Positions 8,144 through 16,557 of a DNA stretch of 41,686 nucleotides are shown here, piece by piece. Under the pieces are notes generated by a model. It made no database searches, had not been told where the DNA came from, and was given only the letters and a program-made list of their open reading frames with translations. This DNA is from Oscillatoriaceae cyanobacterium Prado104. Its GTDB lineage: Bacteria; Cyanobacteriota; Cyanobacteriia; Cyanobacteriales; Microcoleaceae. The DNA lies in NCBI GenBank assembly GCA_025454405.1, contig JALOON010000074.1, positions 1 through 41,686 on the forward strand, in the 5' to 3' direction. The position numbers and the translations under genes were made by a program. Within the stretch, counting starts at the first letter, position 1. Each line of letters opens with the position of its first letter.

Positions 8144-9538
8144 ATGGATCTAACTTGCACTTTACAACATTTATCTGGTATTACTGTTTCCGAAGCTCGA
8201 AAACTAGCAAAATTAGGCCTTCGCATCATTGCTGACCTTCTTTACTATTTTCCTAGAGAACATCTCGCATTCAAACGCAGTCGGATTGCTGAAACTAAAA
8301 CAGGGGAGTGCGTAACAATTGCAGGCAAAATCATCAACCACAGTATCTTCAACTGCCGCACTAAACCAGGACTTACTTTGCAAAAATGGATTGTCTGCGA
8401 TCGAACTGGCAAAATAGCTTGCACTCAATTCTACAACCACAGCTATTACCAATCGCAACTATGGCGTTCCCAGCAAGCCAAAATTTACCAACGAGGTGTC
8501 GCGGTATTAGTGACAGGAAAAGTCAAACAAGATAGCTACGGCAAAACTATCAACAATCCAACAATTAAAGTTGTTAGCTTTAAGGATTCTCTCTAAAATC
8601 GCCTGGAAAAATACTCGAAAAACTTTACAGAAGTCTGCCTTTTACCCTCACTAAAGCACAGCAACGAGTCATTGCCGAAATCTTCTCGGATACGAACAAA
8701 TCAACTCCGATGAATCGCTTGCTACAAGGAGATGTCGGGGCTGGTAAAACAATAGTAGCAGCAGTCGCTATACTTGCAGCAATTCAATCCGGCTATCAAA
8801 CAGCATTGATGGCACCGACTGAAGTATTAGCTTCCCAGCACTACCGCAAACTCAGCGAATTGTTTGAGCCTCTGGGATTGTCTGCAACTCTTTTAACAGG
8901 CTCCACAAAAACAAAGACTCGCCAAGAGATTGTCAACAAATTAAAATTGGGCAAAATTCCCTTGCTAATCGGTACTCACGCACTGATTCAAGATGCTGTA
9001 AGCTTTAATAAATTGGGTTTAGTGGCGATCGACGAACAGCATCGATTTGGAGTTCAACAGCGGCTCAAGTTGCAGCAAAAAAGCCTTAGCCCTCACATCC
9101 TGACAATGACAGCCACACCCATTCCCAGAACTTTAGCCCTGACACTTTACGGCGATTTAGACATCAGCTTGCTGGACGAGCTACCACCGGGAAGGGGGTA
9201 AAGCACAATCTTATTGCTTGTTAATGAGCGATTCTAAATCTAGCAATTCTAGAGAGCGACTGAAGGTAATGGAGACTTCGCAAGATGGCTTTTTTATAGC
9301 TGAAATGGATTTGAGATTGCGAGGACCGGGTGAGATATTGGGAACCCAGCAAGCGGGATTGTCAGAACTTGCTAAGGCTGATTTAATCAAAGACCGATCG
9401 ATACTAGAACAAGCTAGGAAAGCAGCACAATTGGTTCTGGCAAAAGACCCTACTCTGGAACGTTGGTCGGAACTTTCAAAAGAATTGTTCCGGCGTCAGC
9501 AGGCTAACAAATTTGATGCTGAGGTTGCATTGAACTAA
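8144..9538 (+). pseudogene. recG: Decayed ATP-dependent DNA helicase RecG
   Basis: Three pieces of RecG lie in order. Piece 1 (8144-8596) has the wedge/OB domain (LADLLYYFPREHL-like and VAVLVTGKV). Piece 2 is open from about 8597, reads SLPFTLTKAQQRV before its first ATG at 8710, and includes Walker A GDVGAGKT, MAPTEVLASQHY, Walker B-like DEQHRFGVQQR and TATPIPRTLALT; it ends at 9201 after LDELPPGRG. Piece 3 (in frame from about 9203, QSYCLLMSD, to 9538) is the C-terminal RLRGPGEILGTQQAG region. About 100 residues between wedge and helicase and roughly 150 residues including helicase motifs IV-VI are missing, and the frame changes at both joins. RecG remodels forks and recombination intermediates; this copy cannot be functional. 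Confidence 0.9.
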
Positions 9539-9560
9539 TCGAACGATCGAAATCTAATTA

Positions 9561-9613
9561 GTTTGTAGTAAGGACTTTAGTCATCTGTGCGGACTAAAGT
9601 CCTCACTACAAAC
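9561..9613. repeat. Intergenic hairpin repeat (TTTGTAGT ... ACTACAAA)
   Basis: GTTTGTAGTAAGGACTTTAG pairs with the complementary arm ending ACTACAAAC around a 9-nt loop. A diverged copy is at 27197. This is a common type of cyanobacterial intergenic palindromic element and may also end the recG remnant transcript. Confidence 0.65.
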
Positions 9614-9668
9614 CGAATCGATCGCAAGTAATTGACCGGACGTATATTATTCAAACATCAATCTGTAT

Positions 9669-9809
9669 CTATTGCTTTTGCCAGCGAGCATCAATTCCGC
9701 GCCCCCGACATTGCAAGCACCTAGCATCGTGAATTGTAGTTAGCACGTCCTGATAACTGGCAATTTCTTGTTCGGAACGATCGCGCGGTATGGTTTTTTC
9801 ATTTACCAA
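9669..9809 (-). CDS. Small ORF with a CxxC motif, in frame behind the membrane nuclease gene
   Basis: After the TGA TAA that ends the gene at 9840, the same frame stays open to a TAG at 9669 (about 55 codons from the stop; 46 from the TTG at 9809). The product ends TIHDARCLQCRGRGIDARW, with a CxxC pair and a protein-like composition. Start is uncertain (TTG 9809 or ATT 9818; no ATG). It may be a separate small gene or the old C-terminus of the upstream protein cut off by the double stop. Confidence 0.35.
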   Translation of the reverse strand: MVNEKTIPRDRSEQEIASYQDVLTTIHDARCLQCRGRGIDARWQKQ

Positions 9810-9839
9810 TTTCTTAATCCGTTCTAGCGGTAGCGATTA

Positions 9840-10919
9840 TCAAGAAATAGCACCAAATTTTGGCAGATAAGTAAGGCGATAATTACTTTTAGCCATAACC
9901 CTTGCTTCTCTGGTTGTCCAAGGTTTGACGGGAAGCAGATCGGGTTCAGTTTTCAGTTGCTCTAAAAAAGAGCGATCGCCCGTTACTTCAGCAATCGCCA
10001 GGGCAATGAATTTACAACAGCTTAAAGGAGCCTGAACCACCTGCTTTTCAGTAAACCTAATCACAATCCAATTCCACTCTAAGAATAACTGATTGCGGCG
10101 GATATCGCTGTCAGCATCGCAGCAGTGAGTTGGCTTTTTGCTGCGGCCGCAATAAGGCTCATCAATTTCAATGTCGATGCCGATTCTCGACTGAAGATGC
10201 AATACAATAAAGTCAGCCGAGTAGGACTTGTGAGACATGGGAATTTTGAACTCGACACCTTGCACTGCTGTTGGAAAATATTGCTGGAGGTACAGCCAAA
10301 ACTTCCTCTCGCTCACCCCTTGCTGGGCTTTTGAATTACCGATTGAACTTACCCGGCTTTTCATTAAATTTGCTAGCGCTTTATAACGCAGTTGCAGCCT
10401 ATTTGTTGGCTCGATCGACAAGTTTGATTGTGGCATTTGCTGTGCCATTTCTTTCGATATAGCCTCTTTTACTTGAATGCCGGAAAGTAATTGTCGATCG
10501 CGACACAATGCCTTCTGCTGGTTGTTATCAAACAACTCCCGTTTGTATCCAGATAAAAATTGAGAACGGCAATTCAAAACATAAATATAAACTGCTGCTA
10601 TTATACAGGAATAAGCGCCAAAAAACAATAGCAATTCCAGCCAGGACAGACCCCATGCTGCCGCTATCACCGTCAGGGCGATCGTACTTGCCAACCACAA
10701 CACCCAAATTGACCATAGAAACTTAATTGATAGCAATTTAGGTAACTTAAACGGTTGGGGTGTTATGGCAGATTTATTGCTTGTGCGAGCCTGATCTTCC
10801 AAATCCGAAAGTGAATTTGCGCAACTTACATAAACCTGTTGATTTTCAGGTAAAACTAGAGGATTTTGGCGAGAGAATTTGACTATCGCTTCCGGGTAAA
10901 ACACCATTGGATAATTCAT
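9840..10919 (-). CDS. Membrane protein with C-terminal PD-(D/E)XK nuclease-like domain
   Basis: 359 residues. A hydrophilic N-terminus is followed by two transmembrane helices in about 66-117. After a polar linker, a nuclease-like domain starts near SERKFWLYLQQYF (E204), continues with EFKIPM and SADFIVLH (D236) and GIDIEIDEPY (E251-x-D253), then RRNQLFLEWNWIVIRFTEKQV. This is the order E ... D ... E-x-D/K of the restriction-endonuclease-like fold, close to DUF559/Vsr-like proteins in pattern. The usual lysine is replaced by aspartate, so activity is uncertain. It would be anchored in the inner membrane with the nuclease in the cytosol. Divergent from the 11 kb operon. I infer a defence or DNA-processing role only from fold and location. 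Confidence 0.65.
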   Translation of the reverse strand: MNYPMVFYPEAIVKFSRQNPLVLPENQQVYVSCANSLSDLEDQARTSNKSAITPQPFKLPKLLSIKFLWSIWVLWLASTIALTVIAAAWGLSWLELLLFFGAYSCIIAAVYIYVLNCRSQFLSGYKRELFDNNQQKALCRDRQLLSGIQVKEAISKEMAQQMPQSNLSIEPTNRLQLRYKALANLMKSRVSSIGNSKAQQGVSERKFWLYLQQYFPTAVQGVEFKIPMSHKSYSADFIVLHLQSRIGIDIEIDEPYCGRSKKPTHCCDADSDIRRNQLFLEWNWIVIRFTEKQVVQAPLSCCKFIALAIAEVTGDRSFLEQLKTEPDLLPVKPWTTREARVMAKSNYRLTYLPKFGAIS

Positions 10920-10948
10920 TTTTTATCTCTGTTTTCGTAAATTATTAT

Positions 10949-10964
10949 TCCGCCTATCGGCGGA
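10949..10964. promoter_or_regulatory. Inverted repeat in the divergent spacer
   Basis: TCCGCC-TATC-GGCGGA lies between the divergent genes at 10919 and 11013. It could be an operator shared by both or an RNA hairpin in one leader. Confidence 0.4.
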
Positions 10965-11012
10965 TTAGAGTAAGCAAAATTGCGCTCATCCCTAAAAAAG
11001 TGGATTTCAAAG

Positions 11013-11327
11013 ATGCAAAAATTTCCCCCTCGCGTTAGCCTCCTACAGGCTCGTACTCAACACACTTGCAACGCTCAAAATATCGGGCATATTCCCATCC
11101 CACAAGTTCAACCGTTTTCTATTGAAGTAGAGAGAGAAACTGAATCAATACTCGATCGAACTGAATTAGAACCAGAAACCAAAGCAATACTCGATCGAAC
11201 TGAATTAGATCCAGAAACCGAAGCAATACTCGATCGAACTGAACTAGATCCAGAAACTGAATCAATACTCGATCGAATTGCATCAGAACACGATTACAAA
11301 CACACTTGCATAAATGGAACCTACTGA
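11013..11327 (+). CDS. Repeat protein with 13-residue units
   Basis: 104 residues from the ATG at 11013 (a TTG at 10980 would add 11). A basic N-terminus (MQKFPPRVSLLQAR) leads to four units of 13 residues with consensus E-T-E-x-I-L-D-R-T-E-L-D-P. The repeats are strongly acidic and probably helical or extended. The stop overlaps the next ATG (TGATG), so it is translated together with the Gp157-like protein. I do not recognise the family. Because of its acidity and coupling it may be a binding partner of the next protein, but that is a guess. Confidence 0.6.
   Translation: MQKFPPRVSLLQARTQHTCNAQNIGHIPIPQVQPFSIEVERETESILDRTELEPETKAILDRTELDPETEAILDRTELDPETESILDRIASEHDYKHTCINGTY
11136..11280 (+). 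repeat. 39-bp coding tandem repeat, about 3.7 units
   Basis: Units begin at 11136, 11175, 11214 and 11253, each holding CTCGATCGAA, a HIP1-like word. The units differ at few positions, which indicates recent expansion. Confidence 0.85.
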
Positions 11328-11977
11328 TGAACTTAGCAATTCAATCTCTCGCTGCAACCTCAAAATTGGCTGCTCAACTTTGGCAGCAACTAGAATTAGC
11401 TGAAACCACAGAAGAAATAGACCAACTTTTGCGATCGATCTGGAACAACCAAGAAAATCAAGAACTTGCCATTGACTTTCACGCCGACTTAGCCGACCAA
11501 ATTGACGCCGAAATTGCTGCGCTTCGAGCTAGAAAACAATACTTAACAGAACTCCACGATACAGCAATTAACAAACTAACTGGCTGGCGAGAGCGACTAG
11601 ACCAAACTGTTCTTTTCTTCAATGAAGGGGGCGTGCTAAATTCAGAAAATGTCGGCAAACAGCGACGCATTACCGTTAAAGAAAATCCGCCCACTTGTGA
11701 AGTATCGATCGACCCGAAAGAACTGCCAGCACCCTATCGTCGCATTGAAACCAAGACTGTTATCTCTGCTGACAAAAAGGCGATCGCAGATGCTTGGAAA
11801 CGCGGAATTCCAGTAGAAGGAACCAGAGTCTTTCGCAAGCAGCGGGTAGTTTATAGCTTGCTTAGGGGCAATAACTTAAATGATTATCAAGCTAACAACC
11901 CATCACTTGTTTCTGGACAGCCAGAAGCGCCGGCAATGACGCTAAAAACCAAACGCAAAAAGCGGCATCCAAATTAG
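11327..11977 (+). CDS. Siphovirus Gp157-like protein
   Basis: 216 residues, ATG overlapping the previous stop. The layout matches the phage Gp157 family: an N-terminal helical region, then a long helix with KADLADQIDAEIAALRARKQ-like spacing and LTGWRERLDQTVLFF, and a C-terminal beta part with GVLNSENVGKQRRITVKENPP, a short proline segment, and DKKAIADAWKRGIPVEGTRV. Members occur in phages and plasmids; their molecular role is not settled. The basic C-terminal tail (KTKRKKRHPN) could bind nucleic acid. It supports a phage or plasmid origin for the block. Confidence 0.8.
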   Translation: MNLAIQSLAATSKLAAQLWQQLELAETTEEIDQLLRSIWNNQENQELAIDFHADLADQIDAEIAALRARKQYLTELHDTAINKLTGWRERLDQTVLFFNEGGVLNSENVGKQRRITVKENPPTCEVSIDPKELPAPYRRIETKTVISADKKAIADAWKRGIPVEGTRVFRKQRVVYSLLRGNNLNDYQANNPSLVSGQPEAPAMTLKTKRKKRHPN

Positions 11978-12001
11978 ATTGTTGATGCGTAACAGAAGGC
12001 T

Positions 12002-12205
12002 TTACAAATTAATCCAGTAATTAGGATTTTCCACCTGTTCCTCAGTCACATCAAACAATTTTGCCAAACGTTGCGACGAATTAGACTCATTTAACGAATT
12101 TAGTTCGTCAATCGATTCGATCGACTCATCTAAATTATCAACAGATACCTCCCTCAACTTCGAGAGTTGGTACTGTTTTGCAGTTGACCTGCGTGTAACT
12201 TTCAT
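12002..12205 (-). CDS. Small acidic hypothetical protein
   Basis: 67 residues, ATG at 12205 with GAGG about 9 nt upstream. The N-terminus is basic (MKVTRRSTAKQYQLSKLR), the middle rich in Ser/Glu/Asp, and the end reads RLAKLFDVTEEQVENPNYWINL, which could be a short helix-turn-helix-like pair. It is convergent with the Gp157-like gene, 24 bp apart. No family recognised. Confidence 0.5.
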   Translation of the reverse strand: MKVTRRSTAKQYQLSKLREVSVDNLDESIESIDELNSLNESNSSQRLAKLFDVTEEQVENPNYWINL

Positions 12206-12210
12206 TTGTT

Positions 12211-12318
12211 TTTCCTCAAAGAAGGGGAAGGGGAAGGAGAATGAGGTTTTATCCTGTCGAAATAACTTTCCTCAAAGAAGGGGAAGGAGAATGAGGTTTT
12301 ATCCTGTCGAAATAACTT
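12211..12318. repeat. Tandem duplication with purine-rich core
   Basis: Two copies (12211-12266 and 12267-12318) start TTTCCTCAAAGAAGGGGAAG and end at the same TATCCTGTCGAAATAAC. Period is 56 bp; the second copy lacks one GGGGAA unit. The first copy lies directly upstream of the small minus-strand gene and holds its ribosome site region. The purine tract resembles those at 20012 and 24926. Confidence 0.85.
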
Positions 12319-12457
12319 TTCACTTGGAAAATAAAGACGCCATTAAACTCTAAGAATCAGCTCGAAACAGCGCAGACATTTATTGCTATTTCTGCTTCGT
12401 TTTGCTAGTTTAACACAGTCGTCTATCACCTGACAAATCATTCGCTTTCCCTTAATA

Positions 12458-12475
12458 CCCCTCCAATTGGAGGGG
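12458..12475. promoter_or_regulatory. 18-bp palindrome with the shared CCCCTCC-AATTGG motif
   Basis: CCCCTCCAATTGGAGGGG, identical to the core at 5675, begins 117 nt before the ATG of the polymerase-like gene. The stretch 12206-12574 otherwise holds only the tandem duplication at 12211. Confidence 0.7.
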
Positions 12476-12574
12476 GCTAAATTCCCTCAATAGCAGGAAG
12501 ATACTTAGAGAATTTGCTCGTCAAGATCGGACAAATTCGATCGGCAATACCAACCATTCAGGAGCTTGCTTTAT

Positions 12575-15500
12575 ATGCCTAAAAAACACTCCCTCAAACA
12601 TCGTTTCACAGAATTTGTAGCCGGAGAAGGACTAAAAATCCCCGTTTTTGATAAGTCACTTGGCGAAAAAGGGCGCTATCAAGCTGAACCTGAAGTGGTG
12701 CGAAACTCAATGCTTGAATTGATATTTTCACCCGAAGAATTGAACTCGCTAGTAATTGTCAAACCCGACCCTGAGAACAATAGTTCAGACCCCCTCAAAG
12801 ATATTGACTTTGGAGATGGCATTCCCAGAAAAACTGCTTTCAGTTCGGGAAAAAATGTCTACTTTGCCGACAGGGAACTCTCGACCAAACTCCTTAACAT
12901 CTTCGCTACTCAACCAGACCACGCTTGTCGTTACGGTTCGCTGTTAGTCAGCAGTTGCACGCAAGGAACGCAGCTATTAGATAGTGCCGAAGATGGCAAA
13001 CCGATCCGCATCAAAATTGTAGATTCTCAAAGCGACAATCCCCAGGAAATAGCAGAAGCCAAAAGGTGGCAAACAGGCGACTGTCACGGTAAAATATCGC
13101 CCTTACTAGCCCAGCAATTAGGCAGCAGCAGCAACCGACCTTTTCAATTTCGATTTGCTTGGATGTCCGATTGGGAACAAGAAAATTGCCACACTCCTGC
13201 CATTAGCTTCCTTGCTAAAGGAACGCTGTTACCAGATGCCGAATTAACCGACTCTAAAGGTTACGATATTATTATGGATCGCTCATCGATTAAAGGAATA
13301 GCCAAAGAACAGTTAGCTAAACTTATTCCCTGCGGCGATTGCGAATTTCCCAAAATTGCGATCGGCAATCGAGGCAATGCTAAAACCACTGAATACGAAA
13401 ACTCTTGGCAGTTCTCGATTTGGTATTCCGAAAATGCGATCGCTGCTGACATTTCCCAACCAACTAAAACCGAAGCTAAACAGCTAGCTGACCTGCAAAA
13501 CAATCCTCTCAAACTTGCTCGCTACTTAGTCAAGCAGTACGATCGAAAAGCAGCTTTGATGGCTAACAATAACGAAGGTGACGATCGCAATACCATTGAA
13601 GGCGAAGACCATACCCCTCACGAATCTCGCTTAATTAAAATTCTGAGACACGACACCCTCGGACAACTTCTCGATTTTCCCAAAGTCGCAGATTTTATGA
13701 GAGAACAATTGGCAAAAAAATGGAAAGATTTAGCAATTAAAGGTGCAGTCCATCACGGTTCAGCAATGGCTCAACCTTGTGAAGATTTAAAGCCGGGAAC
13801 AATAGTCGCCCCCCACTTGCGACACGGTACAGAAGTCATTGTTACCCGATACCCAATTGTTAGTAAAGACAACATCCGCCGCTACACCGCAGACAACAAA
13901 AGCCATCCTGAATTAATGCAGTACAAAGGGTGTGCTTTCATTCGTCCCGACCAAGCCATGCAGCACCACCAATGCGATTTTGATGGCGACCAATTAGTCA
14001 TCACACCCGCTTCCAGAATGCCCAATATTGCCAAAGAAACCCGACACGCTAATGAAGAAAACGAGTACGATGCAGTTGAAAAGCGAGAAAAAGTTGACTA
14101 CACCAAAGCCCTCGATCGTGATGGCAACCGCAAGTATACTAAACTGCGACAAATTGCAGCAGCCATCGCTCAAAACAAAATCGGCTGGGTTGCTACTTTA
14201 ATCGGACGAGTGCAATCTTCCGTACCCGAATCCGAACAGCCAGAAAGTTTATTCGATCGAAACAAACGAAAACTGCTAGGCCAACTATTTGATGCCCTGC
14301 AAATAGAAGTAGACACTCCTAAAAGCGCTGCGAGACTCGAAGACCACCATCCTACATTGCTAGAAAAGGCTAAGAAATGGTCAGAAACATACCCTTGTCA
14401 TTTGTTCGACTATAAAGACGAACCTCGGCTTTACAAAACTGTGCCGCTGCCAACAGAAGACGGCACAGCTATTAGTTGTATTGCCCGCGAAGCTGTTAAT
14501 CCAGAATGGGAACCCACTCGCATCAAAAGCCGCCACCGCGACGAATTTCGCTATTTGTTCGATCCTCCATCTGACTTAGACGAACGAGAAAAATGGGAAA
14601 AATATTATGTCAGTTGGGCGCAAGATGTTAAAGAACGATATCGAGAACGGATGGGCGAAATTTACACTTCCTACAGCGACAATATCAAAGCCTTTAAAGA
14701 AGCTGTTGGCAAGCTGTACGAAAGTTTGAGGGCTGATGTTGCCGAGGCTTTTGTCGAGCCTGAAGAACGGTTTTTAGCTGCTAGCGCGATGTGGCACGTC
14801 GAAACTGCAAATCCCAACTTAGAAGGACCTCGAAAAGCTTGTAAAGAGCTATCCAAACAGCTTAAAATCGAGTTCAATTTGGAGTCAAATTACCAGCGAT
14901 TGCACGAAGCGCTGCCTAAAGACACTTACATCCTCAGCGTTCCTTTTGAGGAATTTGCTGTCGGCGATGGCGGCAGTATCAAGAGAGACAGCAAGCGGCG
15001 ATTTGTCGGTAAAGATTTAGCAGGCGAATGGAAAGAAAAACTAGACAGCAAAGGCATCAAGTACGAGGCTACTTTGCATTCAAGCTTGCCGGCAGTCAAT
15101 TTTGCTTTGATCGAACCCAGTGACAAACTGATTGCGGTTCTTGAGAGCAAATTTGGCGGCAATGTGAATGACATTGATAGTTTAGACCTAACTTACCGCG
15201 ACGGTTTGGGCAGAACTAAGAATATTAGCGATCGCATCGTCGCGCCCGCCGATTACAATTGGATAGAATCGGCTGATTCTACGCCTAAAGCCGCACTGGT
15301 TCTCAATCTGTTTGCCGATGAAATTTGCCAGCAACTCCAAACTTTTCAGTTTAAGAAAGCTGAATTAATCGGTCAAAAATACAACGATTACAAAGATGTG
15401 GACTTTAGCGACCCTCAATGGCAAGGCAAAAAGATGACTTTTGAAGTGGGCGCGCTTTCAAGTAGCGCTGGTGACAGACGTGATGGCAGTCCTATCGTCA

Positions 15501-16189
15501 CGCTTGATGGAAAACAACTGGCAATGTTCTCAGCTTCTTCACCTAAATTACCCATCGGCACCACCTTTGAGGCGACTATCGAACCTTCGCCCAAAGGCAG
15601 CGCTTTAACACTTAATATTGACCCGGAATCGGTGAAGTTAATCGAACCAGTAATAGCGCTGTCAGAATCGCCTGAAGTTGCCAAACCGAGTTTTTTTCAA
15701 AAGCGATTCAAAGTTAGCGATGACCTGTCATTAGATACAGCTAAACCGCCTGAAGCAGAATCGTTAATTTCTCAAGAACAAGTTCGATCTCACAATTCTC
15801 AAAAACCGCCTGAAGCAGAATCGTTAATTTCTCAAGGACAAGTTCGATCGCACAACTCTCAAAAACCGCTTTCACGGGGAGAAATTAGTGCTGATTCCGC
15901 CAGCCTATCGCAATTAATGAAGGATGCCATTTCTGAAGTTTACCAACGAACTGGAGAGGTTCAGTTTAATGTAGGATTGTGGACAGCATTTGTTAGTAAC
16001 AGAACATCCCGCTGTCTCGTCAGAGATGAATCCGAAAATCCGGTTTTTGCTGTTGACTTAAAAACAGGTCGAGTAATAAAAGAACTGTCACAAGAAAACA
16101 GCGCTCTGTTTCTCGAACAAGTCTTAAAAGCAGCGGCTGAATCAACTCCGCAATTGCCAGAAAAAAGACTTGCAGAATCTCAACTTTAG
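12575..16189 (+). CDS. Large protein with DFDGD motif, predicted single-chain double-psi-beta-barrel RNA polymerase
   Basis: 1204 residues; GGAG 10 nt upstream supports the ATG at 12575 over a TTG at 12566. Residues about 425-475 read VIVTRYPIVSKDNIRRY, GCAFIRPDQ, then QCDFDGDQLVI, with D468-F-D470-G-D472. This is the arrangement of the catalytic barrel of RNA polymerase beta-prime (NRxP ... NADFDGDQM) and of related single-chain polymerases and RNA-dependent polymerases. A candidate first barrel lies near FLAKGTLLPDAEL (K215) and MDRSSIKG. After the motif come helices (RQIAAAIAQNKIGWVATLIGR) as in the post-barrel part of such enzymes. The C-terminus has a 20-residue repeat pair. The function is inferred from motifs; a beta-like partner barrel must be confirmed by structure prediction. 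The leader carries the shared palindrome. Confidence 0.65.
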   Translation: MPKKHSLKHRFTEFVAGEGLKIPVFDKSLGEKGRYQAEPEVVRNSMLELIFSPEELNSLVIVKPDPENNSSDPLKDIDFGDGIPRKTAFSSGKNVYFADRELSTKLLNIFATQPDHACRYGSLLVSSCTQGTQLLDSAEDGKPIRIKIVDSQSDNPQEIAEAKRWQTGDCHGKISPLLAQQLGSSSNRPFQFRFAWMSDWEQENCHTPAISFLAKGTLLPDAELTDSKGYDIIMDRSSIKGIAKEQLAKLIPCGDCEFPKIAIGNRGNAKTTEYENSWQFSIWYSENAIAADISQPTKTEAKQLADLQNNPLKLARYLVKQYDRKAALMANNNEGDDRNTIEGEDHTPHESRLIKILRHDTLGQLLDFPKVADFMREQLAKKWKDLAIKGAVHHGSAMAQPCEDLKPGTIVAPHLRHGTEVIVTRYPIVSKDNIRRYTADNKSHPELMQYKGCAFIRPDQAMQHHQCDFDGDQLVITPASRMPNIAKETRHANEENEYDAVEKREKVDYTKALDRDGNRKYTKLRQIAAAIAQNKIGWVATLIGRVQSSVPESEQPESLFDRNKRKLLGQLFDALQIEVDTPKSAARLEDHHPTLLEKAKKWSETYPCHLFDYKDEPRLYKTVPLPTEDGTAISCIAREAVNPEWEPTRIKSRHRDEFRYLFDPPSDLDEREKWEKYYVSWAQDVKERYRERMGEIYTSYSDNIKAFKEAVGKLYESLRADVAEAFVEPEERFLAASAMWHVETANPNLEGPRKACKELSKQLKIEFNLESNYQRLHEALPKDTYILSVPFEEFAVGDGGSIKRDSKRRFVGKDLAGEWKEKLDSKGIKYEATLHSSLPAVNFALIEPSDKLIAVLESKFGGNVNDIDSLDLTYRDGLGRTKNISDRIVAPADYNWIESADSTPKAALVLNLFADEICQQLQTFQFKKAELIGQKYNDYKDVDFSDPQWQGKKMTFEVGALSSSAGDRRDGSPIVTLDGKQLAMFSASSPKLPIGTTFEATIEPSPKGSALTLNIDPESVKLIEPVIALSESPEVAKPSFFQKRFKVSDDLSLDTAKPPEAESLISQEQVRSHNSQKPPEAESLISQGQVRSHNSQKPLSRGEISADSASLSQLMKDAISEVYQRTGEVQFNVGLWTAFVSNRTSRCLVRDESENPVFAVDLKTGRVIKELSQENSALFLEQVLKAAAESTPQLPEKRLAESQL
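15743..15862 (+). repeat. 60-bp coding tandem duplication
   Basis: Residues 1057-1076 and 1077-1096 of the polymerase-like protein repeat KPPEAESLISQ-x-QVRSHNSQ. The two DNA units differ at only a few bases. This linker separates the main body from a C-terminal domain. Confidence 0.85.
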
Positions 16190-16310
16190 TTGGGTAATTA
16201 AAGAACTGTCACAAGAAAACAGCGCTCTGTTTCTCGAACAAGTCTTAAAAGCAGCGACTGAATTAACTCCGCAACTGCCAAAAAAAAGACTTGCAGAATC
16301 TCAACTTTAG
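16079..16310 (+). repeat. Direct duplication of the 3' end of the polymerase-like gene
   Basis: Copy 1 (16079-16189) encodes the last 36 residues and stop; copy 2 (16200-16310) repeats it downstream with a few substitutions (period 121 bp). Copy 2 also ends in TAG and has no start, so it is a non-coding leftover of a duplication or of a second gene copy. Confidence 0.9.
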
Positions 16311-16437
16311 CAACCAGGATTGATTCAAGTGGCTTGAGGTATAGTTGGTATTTCTATATTTAAAGCCACTTGCCCGATCGGGGGCGATCGAATCGAATTC
16401 AGTGTTATTTAATAGTTATTCAAACAACACCTCTCCT

Positions 16438-16499
16438 CCCCCTCCAATTGGGTTAGTCGAGTTTAGCTATCCAAAACAGCTAGATACGATGAAGTCACC
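16438..16499. promoter_or_regulatory. Conserved leader block with CCCCTCC-AATTGG motif
   Basis: The motif starts 119 nt ahead of the ATG at 16558 and is followed by a stretch about 75% identical over about 61 bp to the leader at 19275, including TTAGCTA and GATGAAGTCAC. Only the left half of the palindrome is kept. The rest of the gap 16311-16557 shows no gene. Confidence 0.7.
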
Positions 16500-16557
16500 G
16501 CCTGTATATCTAGAATTCAATTAAAAATGTCTGCCGATCGGCCAGAGGAACAGAATT

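Noticed and set aside
11136..11280. 39-bp repeats considered as iterons or CRISPR
   Set aside because: They are in frame, contiguous and encode a regular 13-residue protein repeat.
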